From Candidatus Nanopelagicales bacterium (lineage in GTDB: Bacteria > Actinomycetota > Actinomycetes > S36-B12): a DNA stretch of 35,395 nucleotides. Position 1 is the stretch's first letter. The number at the start of each line of letters is the position of its first letter. Below the pieces are notes generated by a model. The model was given only the letters and a program-made list of their open reading frames with translations, was not told the DNA's origin and ran no database searches. This document shows, piece by piece, positions 30,857 through 35,395 of this stretch. The stretch is taken from contig JAIOXK010000010.1 of NCBI GenBank assembly GCA_021741645.1, positions 1 through 35,395 of the forward strand, read 5' to 3'. Position numbers and translations under genes: made by a program.

Positions 30857-32466
30857 TGACACCGACCCTGCCCGGATGGCTGCGGTGGTCATGGCTGCCG
30901 CCGGGAGCCTTCCTGCTGGTCTTCCTGGTCTATCCACTCGCGGTGCTGGCGGTCACCGTCACCTCCGACAGCGGTGGTGGTGTCATCTCCACACTTGCCT
31001 CACCGACGCTGTGGCAGGTGACCGGGCTCGCCGCCGGGCAGGCTGCGGCGAGCACCGTCGTCGCGCTGCTCGTGGGGCTGCCGTTGGCGAATGTCGTCTC
31101 GCGGTATCGCTTTCGGGGGCGCGCATTCGCACAGGCGCTCGTGACAGTGCCGTTCGTCCTTCCCACCGTTGTGGTGGCACTGGCCCTTCGATCCCTCCTC
31201 GGTGACGGCGTGCCGCAGGGCCTGGTCCTCGTCGTGATGGCCCACGCCTACGTCAACCTCGCCGTTGTCGCACGCATCGTCGGCGCTCAATGGGCGCAGC
31301 ACTCGGGCGACTACGAGAGCGTCGCTCGCACCCTGGGGGCATCACGCTGGCGGGCCTTCGTGGACGTCACACTTCCCAGCCTCCGCCCGGCGATCGCGGC
31401 GAGCGCGGCCGTGGTGTTCGTCTTCTCCTTCACGTCGCTCGGGATCGTCCTGCTGCTGGGCGATCCCACGACCAGGACCCTCGAATCGCAGATCCTCCGC
31501 CAGACCTCGGTCCTGCTCGACTTCCCCGGCGCCGCCGCCACGGCTCTCGTCCAGCTCGTCATCGTGTCGACCGTCCTACTCCTCGGGGCGGCGGCCTCGA
31601 GGAGATCCGCCACCCGACGGTCGCGTCCTCCTGCGCTGCGGCCGCTGCCGTCGTCCGTGAGCGGGCGGGCAGCCGTGCGGATCACCGCAGTCATCGGAGC
31701 ACTGATCGTTCTCGCGCCCGTGGCAGCGCTCGTGGCATCGTCTCTGCGGAGCAGCCGAGGATGGGCACTGAGCTGGTGGACCTCGCTGGGTTCGGTGGAT
31801 GCCGGCACGACCCGGCTGAGTCCACCGAGTGAGGCCATCACCACGTCACTCACCTACGCAGCGCTCACCGCTCTCATCGCCGCTGGTGTCGGCGGTCTGG
31901 CAGCAATCGCGTCTCTGACCTCCGGGCGCAGTCGGATCATCGCCGTGCTTGCCCTGATTCCCCTCGGAGTGTCCGCCGCGACGCTGGGACTGGGCACCCT
32001 CCTGGCCTTCGGCCGGCCGCCCATGGACCTGCGCGCCACCGGGCTCCTCATTCCCCTCGCCCACGCCCTTGTCGCCGTGCCGCTGGTCATCGCCGTGGTC
32101 GCGCCCAGCCTGCGGTCGACGGACACCCGCATGAGTGCAGTCGCGGCTACCCTCGGCGCCCGTCCGACGCGTGCCTTCTGGACCACCTACGGTCCGGTAC
32201 TGCGCATCGTGATGGTGGCAGCCGCCGCCCTGGCCGGCGCGGTGTCACTGGGCGAGTTCGGAGCGGCAACGTTCCTCGGTCGGGCAGCGGCACCCACGGT
32301 GCCCGTCCAGATCGTGCGCCTGCTCGGACGTCCCGGAGAGCAGTCCCTCGGCGTGGCTGCCGTTCTCGCCGTGGTGCTCGTGGTGATGACGCTCCTGCTC
32401 GTCATGCTGGTCGACAGGTGGGCCACGCCCCTTCGACGAACCACCGCACAGGAGAATCCCGCATGA
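30856..32466 (+). CDS. thiP: Thiamine ABC transporter, permease
   Basis: A 536-residue membrane protein with about twelve transmembrane helices in two homologous halves, as in ThiP. Each half has an EAA-like loop (ESVARTLGASRWRAFVDVTLP and MSAVAATLGARPTRAFW) that docks with the ATPase. ATG 30856 shares bases with the TGA of thiB; the 3' end overlaps thiQ as ATGA. Much longer in-frame readings that extend upstream through thiB are shadows. The transporter imports thiamine using the ThiQ ATPase. Confidence 0.92.
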   Translation: MTPTLPGWLRWSWLPPGAFLLVFLVYPLAVLAVTVTSDSGGGVISTLASPTLWQVTGLAAGQAAASTVVALLVGLPLANVVSRYRFRGRAFAQALVTVPFVLPTVVVALALRSLLGDGVPQGLVLVVMAHAYVNLAVVARIVGAQWAQHSGDYESVARTLGASRWRAFVDVTLPSLRPAIAASAAVVFVFSFTSLGIVLLLGDPTTRTLESQILRQTSVLLDFPGAAATALVQLVIVSTVLLLGAAASRRSATRRSRPPALRPLPSSVSGRAAVRITAVIGALIVLAPVAALVASSLRSSRGWALSWWTSLGSVDAGTTRLSPPSEAITTSLTYAALTALIAAGVGGLAAIASLTSGRSRIIAVLALIPLGVSAATLGLGTLLAFGRPPMDLRATGLLIPLAHALVAVPLVIAVVAPSLRSTDTRMSAVAATLGARPTRAFWTTYGPVLRIVMVAAAALAGAVSLGEFGAATFLGRAAAPTVPVQIVRLLGRPGEQSLGVAAVLAVVLVVMTLLLVMLVDRWATPLRRTTAQENPA

Positions 32467-33113
32467 CCCCCAGCCGACTGGATCTGCAGGCTCTGGCCCT
32501 CGGCTACGAGGGTCGGGCGTTCATGCGCGGGATCGACCTCCGCGTCGACGCATCGGAGATCGTCGCGATCCTCGGTCCCAGCGGCAGCGGCAAGTCGACA
32601 CTGCTCAGTGCCATTGCCGGCGTGGTTCCTCCTCTGGACGGCCGAATCCTGATCGACGGTCGTGACGTCACTCGCGCGCCCATCCACGAACGGGATGTCG
32701 GGCTGATCTTCCAGGAGCCGCTGCTCTTTCCGCACCTGGATGTTGCGAGCAACATCGCCTACGGGCTGCGCCGCCACGGGCAGACCCGCAAGGCTGCACT
32801 CCTGCGAGCCACCGAGCTGCTCGAGTGGCTCGGCCTCGGCGGCTACGAACGACGCCGCGTCGATGAGCTGAGCGGCGGACAAGCCCAGCGCGTCGCCCTG
32901 GCCCGCGCGCTGGCGCCGAGGCCCGCCGTGCTCTGCCTGGACGAGCCCTTCAGCGCCCTCGATGCAGACCTGCGCCAGCGGTTGGCCGTCGAGGTCTCCG
33001 CCATGCTGCGGGAATCGGGGGTGGCAGCGATCCACGTCACCCACGATCCGACCGAGGCGCGGACGGTCGCCGATCGCGTCATCGAACTGTCCGCACTCGG
33101 TGAGGCCCTCTAG
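32463..33113 (+). CDS. thiQ: Thiamine ABC transporter, ATP-binding protein
   Basis: A 216-residue ABC ATPase. Walker A GPSGSGKS (38-45), Q-loop LIFQEPLLFPHLD, signature LSGGQ (136-140), Walker B AVLCLDEP (155-162) and switch His in AAIHVTHDPTEA are intact. It ends soon after the core ABC fold, as ThiQ proteins do, without a regulatory domain. The start overlaps the thiP stop (ATGA). Its own TAG stop is part of the -10 hexamer of the next gene. Confidence 0.93.
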   Translation: MTPSRLDLQALALGYEGRAFMRGIDLRVDASEIVAILGPSGSGKSTLLSAIAGVVPPLDGRILIDGRDVTRAPIHERDVGLIFQEPLLFPHLDVASNIAYGLRRHGQTRKAALLRATELLEWLGLGGYERRRVDELSGGQAQRVALARALAPRPAVLCLDEPFSALDADLRQRLAVEVSAMLRESGVAAIHVTHDPTEARTVADRVIELSALGEAL

Positions 33114-33116
33114 GGT
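33111..33116 (+). promoter_or_regulatory. -10 element TAGGGT, leaderless start
   Basis: TAGGGT contains the TAG stop codon of thiQ and lies exactly 6 nt before ATG 33123, which has no ribosome-binding site. The following gene therefore probably has its own leaderless transcript independent of the riboswitch. Confidence 0.55.
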
Positions 33117-33122
33117 CGCCCC

Positions 33123-33563
33123 ATGTCCGCTTTCACTGTCCGGTCCGGGCCGTGGTCCGCTGCGCAGATCAGCGACTACCTGACGGCGACAGCGATTCCT
33201 GTACGCCTCGCATCCTCGGGGCGCTACCCCCTCGTGCAGTCCCTGTGGTTCCTCTTCGACGGTGACTCGCTGTGGTGCGCGACGCAGGAGGACTCGGTAC
33301 TCGCTCAACGAATCCGCCGAGACGACCGGGTGGGATTCGAGGTCTCCTCCGAGCACCCGCCGTACCGCGGCGTTCGTGGCACCGGCCACGCGCATCTGGA
33401 GCGAGCGGCTGCTGCGGACCTGCTTCCACGCCTGATCGACCGATATCTGGGCACCGAACCGACTCCGCTGGCATCGTGGCTGATGTCCAGGATCGACTCC
33501 GAGCTGGCGATCCGCATCGATGGCCTGTCTATGACATCGTGGGACTTCTCGGCTCGGATGTGA
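33123..33563 (+). CDS. Pyridoxamine 5'-phosphate oxidase-family (PPOX) protein
   Basis: A 146-residue split-barrel flavin-binding protein. SGRYPLVQSLWFLFDGDSLWCAT near residues 32-54 and DDRVGFEVSSEHPPYRGVRGTGHA near 71-90 match the FMN/F420-binding PPOX fold used by many small oxidoreductases. The substrate cannot be deduced. It is unlikely to be the vitamin B6 enzyme PdxH, which is longer. It has its own leaderless-type promoter and lies 9 bp after thiQ. Confidence 0.82.
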   Translation: MSAFTVRSGPWSAAQISDYLTATAIPVRLASSGRYPLVQSLWFLFDGDSLWCATQEDSVLAQRIRRDDRVGFEVSSEHPPYRGVRGTGHAHLERAAAADLLPRLIDRYLGTEPTPLASWLMSRIDSELAIRIDGLSMTSWDFSARM

Positions 33564-33595
33564 CTGGTTCTGACAAGACCTGAGGGGACGGCGCG

Positions 33596-34000
33596 ATGGA
33601 TGAGGGGGCCTACACGAGCGGCATGCTCGTCGTCGCCCAGATCTTCGAGGTCATCGCCGCCGGGATCCTCGTCGTGGGACTGGTCATGGCCTTCGTTCTG
33701 GCAGCCAGGCGCTACGCCAGCACCCACGACGGCAAGGCCACGTACACGCTGCTGCGTCAGTTCTTCGGCGGGGTACTGCTGCTCGGTCTGGAGGTGCTCG
33801 TTGCCGGTGACCTCATCCGCACGGTCGCCGTGGCGCCCACGCTCGACAACGTCGTCGTCCTCGGACTGATCGTCCTGATCCGCACCTTCTTGTCCTTCAG
33901 CCTCGAGATCGAGATCGAGGGTGTTCCGCCCTGGCGCCGGGCGTTCGTGAGCGGAGCCAGTGTCATGTCCCGCGCAGTGAAGACCTCGGAGGCCTCATGA
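33596..34000 (+). CDS. DUF1622 family membrane protein
   Basis: A 134-residue membrane protein with three predicted transmembrane helices (about 12-36, 55-73, 82-100). The pattern IFEVIAAGILVVGLVMAF, then LRQFFGGVLLLGLEVLVAGDLI and LIVLIRTFLSFSLEIEIEG, is that of DUF1622, a family without known function. The ATG at 33596 follows AGGGGACGG. Its TGA overlaps the start of tryptophan 2,3-dioxygenase as ATGA, so translation is coupled. Confidence 0.85.
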   Translation: MDEGAYTSGMLVVAQIFEVIAAGILVVGLVMAFVLAARRYASTHDGKATYTLLRQFFGGVLLLGLEVLVAGDLIRTVAVAPTLDNVVVLGLIVLIRTFLSFSLEIEIEGVPPWRRAFVSGASVMSRAVKTSEAS

Positions 34001-34851
34001 CCACCCCGATCGATGGCCGCCCTCTTGAACCGGGAGTCCGGAGGGACTTCACCGAGGCGATGTCCTACGGGGACTACCTTCGGCTCGACCTCGTCCTATC
34101 CGCGCAGCAGCCGCTCAGCGATCCGTTTCGTCACGACGAGATGCTGTTCATCATCCAGCATCAGACCTCTGAGCTCTGGCTGAAGCTCATGCTGCACGAG
34201 CTCCGTGCCGTGCGCAGGCTCCTCGCCGACGATGATCTCTCGACGGCGTTGAAGGGACTCGCCCGCGTCAAGCACATCCAGCACACGCTGATCGAGCAGT
34301 GGAGTGTCCTCAGCACCCTCACGCCGAGCGAGTATGCCGAGTTCAGGTCCTTCCTCCAGAGCTCCTCGGGGTTCCAGTCCTGGCAGTACCGCGCCGTGGA
34401 GTTCATCCTCGGCAACAAGGACGAGCAGATGCTTCAGGTGTTCGAGCACGATGCCGCCACCCATGCACTGCTGATGGAGCTCTATGAGGACTCGACGATC
34501 TACGACGAGTTCCTTCGACTCCTGCATCGCCTGGGCCACCCCGTGCCCGACGACATCCTGAATCGGGACGTGCGCGAACGCTGGCACCTGCATCCCTCAC
34601 TGCTGCCGGTCTTCCAGGACATCTACGACCACACCAGGAACAACTGGCGCGAGTACGAGGCGTGCGAGGAGCTGGTCGACGTCGAGGACAATTTCCAGAT
34701 GTGGAGATTCCGCCACCTGAAGACGGTGGAGCGGATCATCGGATCCAAGAGTGGGAGCGGCGGCTCCAGCGGCGTCCCGTTCCTGCGCAAGGCCCTTGAC
34801 CTCACGTTCTTTCCAGAGCTGTACGCCGTGCGTGCCGAGATCGGCACATGA
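33997..34851 (+). CDS. kynA: Tryptophan 2,3-dioxygenase
   Basis: A 284-residue haem enzyme that opens the indole ring of L-tryptophan to N-formylkynurenine, the first step of the kynurenine route. Conserved features are the distal FIIQHQTSELWLKL segment (His55), FQSWQYRAVEFILGNK, the proximal haem ligand region WRFRHLKTVERIIG (His240) and KSGSGGSSG (251-259; the family usually has TGGSSG). No kynureninase or formamidase is in the window. It overlaps DUF1622 upstream and the photolyase gene downstream, both by ATGA. Confidence 0.95.
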   Translation: MTTPIDGRPLEPGVRRDFTEAMSYGDYLRLDLVLSAQQPLSDPFRHDEMLFIIQHQTSELWLKLMLHELRAVRRLLADDDLSTALKGLARVKHIQHTLIEQWSVLSTLTPSEYAEFRSFLQSSSGFQSWQYRAVEFILGNKDEQMLQVFEHDAATHALLMELYEDSTIYDEFLRLLHRLGHPVPDDILNRDVRERWHLHPSLLPVFQDIYDHTRNNWREYEACEELVDVEDNFQMWRFRHLKTVERIIGSKSGSGGSSGVPFLRKALDLTFFPELYAVRAEIGT

Positions 34852-35395
34852 GTCAAGGCAGGACCACCGTCCTCGTCGCCTACGACCAGCTCGACCGGCA
34901 CCACGGAGCCCTCGCAGTGGCCGACCCCGCCACTCACGACGTTCTGATGGTGGAGAGCGAGGGCATGCTGCGCTCGCGCACGTGGCACGCGCAACGACTC
35001 CACCTGCTGATGTCCGCGGCCGCGCACTTCCGGCGCGACCTTGAATCCGAGGGATTCACGGTTCACCACCTCAGTGCTCCGTCCACCTCGGCTGGGATCG
35101 CTGCGCATCTCGATGAGCAAGGCAATGGGCGTGCCGAAGGGCATGCCAATGGGCATGGGAATGGGAATCGACGTGAGCCGTCGATCATCGCCGCCGAACC
35201 CTCATCGCACGGAGTCCACGAGGCGTGGCGTGCGGCAGGCGTCGAGCTTCTCCCCAGCGATCAGTTCCTCACCTCGCGTTCGGAGTTCCGCGACTGGGCC
35301 GAGCGACAGCGAGCAATGCGCATGGATGCCTTCTACCGTTGGCAGCGCACGCGTCTGGACGTCCTCATGGACGGCAGTGCTCCCGTCGGCGGCAC
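34848..35395 (+). CDS. FeS-type photolyase-related protein, 5' part
   Basis: The first 182 codons of a gene that runs off the window. The opening TVLVAYDQLDRHHGAL, the VLMVESEGMLRSRTWH stretch and the later AMRMDAFYRWQRTRLDVLMDG, reaching PVGG at the edge, match the deoxyribodipyrimidine photolyase-related (FeS-BCP/PhrB) family of (6-4) photolyase-like flavoproteins. The FAD- and cluster-binding C-terminal part is outside the window. Between these conserved blocks, residues 92-107 are a Gly-Asn-His-rich insertion (GNGRAEGHANGHGNGN, 35121-35168) encoded by short repeats. ATG 34848 overlaps the dioxygenase stop as ATGA. Confidence 0.88.
   Translation, partial: MSQGRTTVLVAYDQLDRHHGALAVADPATHDVLMVESEGMLRSRTWHAQRLHLLMSAAAHFRRDLESEGFTVHHLSAPSTSAGIAAHLDEQGNGRAEGHANGHGNGNRREPSIIAAEPSSHGVHEAWRAAGVELLPSDQFLTSRSEFRDWAERQRAMRMDAFYRWQRTRLDVLMDGSAPVGG
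35121..35168. repeat. Short degenerate repeats encoding a Gly/Asn/His insert
   Basis: Recurrent AATGGG, GGGCATG and GGGAATG words encode GNGRAEGHANGHGNGN inside the photolyase gene. The word GCCAATGGGCA also occurs on the coding strand of the ftsH tail repeat (3341-3385). Confidence 0.6.

Noticed and set aside
34848-35395. Frameshifted or pseudogene photolyase
   Set aside because: The frame stays open to the last base and family motifs are in order; the gene is simply cut by the window edge.

Overview
The window is a gene-dense stretch of a GC-rich actinobacterial (Actinomycetota) chromosome. The best evidence is the block dacB, DUF2342-type metalloprotease, tilS, hpt, ftsH, folE, folP, folB, folK, DUF3180 on the minus strand, an order typical of this phylum. 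GTG starts, GTGA/ATGA stop-start overlaps and apparently leaderless genes fit the same assignment. I could not place the organism below phylum level. No rRNA, tRNA, insertion sequence, prophage or CRISPR array was recognised, and no stretch longer than about 300 bases lacks a gene.

Layout. 1-5292: a terminator-like hairpin, a small unknown gene, then the folate operon and ftsH (all minus). 5368-8968: a lineage-specific insertion between ftsH and hpt, made of a multi-spanning histidine kinase and a NarL-type response regulator (minus), divergent from a secreted YVTN-type beta-propeller protein (plus). 8972-14072: hpt, tilS, metalloprotease, mannose-6-phosphate isomerase and a PBP4-type DD-carboxypeptidase (minus). 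14152-15047: inorganic pyrophosphatase and a small unknown gene preceded by a PHO-box-like array. 15183-17331: a sulfide:quinone-oxidoreductase-like flavoprotein with a TusE/DsrC-like and a DsrE-like sulfur carrier (plus). 17370-22775: a phosphate uptake locus pstC-pstA-pstB-pstS plus a divergent PstS-like lipoprotein (minus), with PHO-box-like 11-nt repeats before pstC and before pstS. 23052-25069: a small unknown gene, moeA and a cupin lipoprotein (minus). 25136-27722: a YczE-like membrane protein, a histidine phosphatase, a two-helix membrane protein and a threonine aldolase (plus). 27707-29607: two bacterial PH-domain membrane proteins (minus). 29672-33113: a TPP riboswitch and a thiamine ABC importer (plus). 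33123-35395: a PPOX-family flavoprotein, a DUF1622 membrane protein, tryptophan 2,3-dioxygenase and the start of an FeS-type photolyase-related gene cut by the window end (plus).

A recurring signal is a -10 hexamer of the form TANNNT placed 6-7 nt before an initiation codon that has no Shine-Dalgarno sequence. Seven genes show it clearly and several more have CANNNT there, which indicates leaderless transcription and fixes several starts. The most interesting loci are the sqr-tusE-dsrE sulfur-relay module, the two-component/beta-propeller insertion with a dyad centred between its divergent promoters, the pst locus with its unusual order and second binding protein, and a PHO-like array in front of an unknown small gene.
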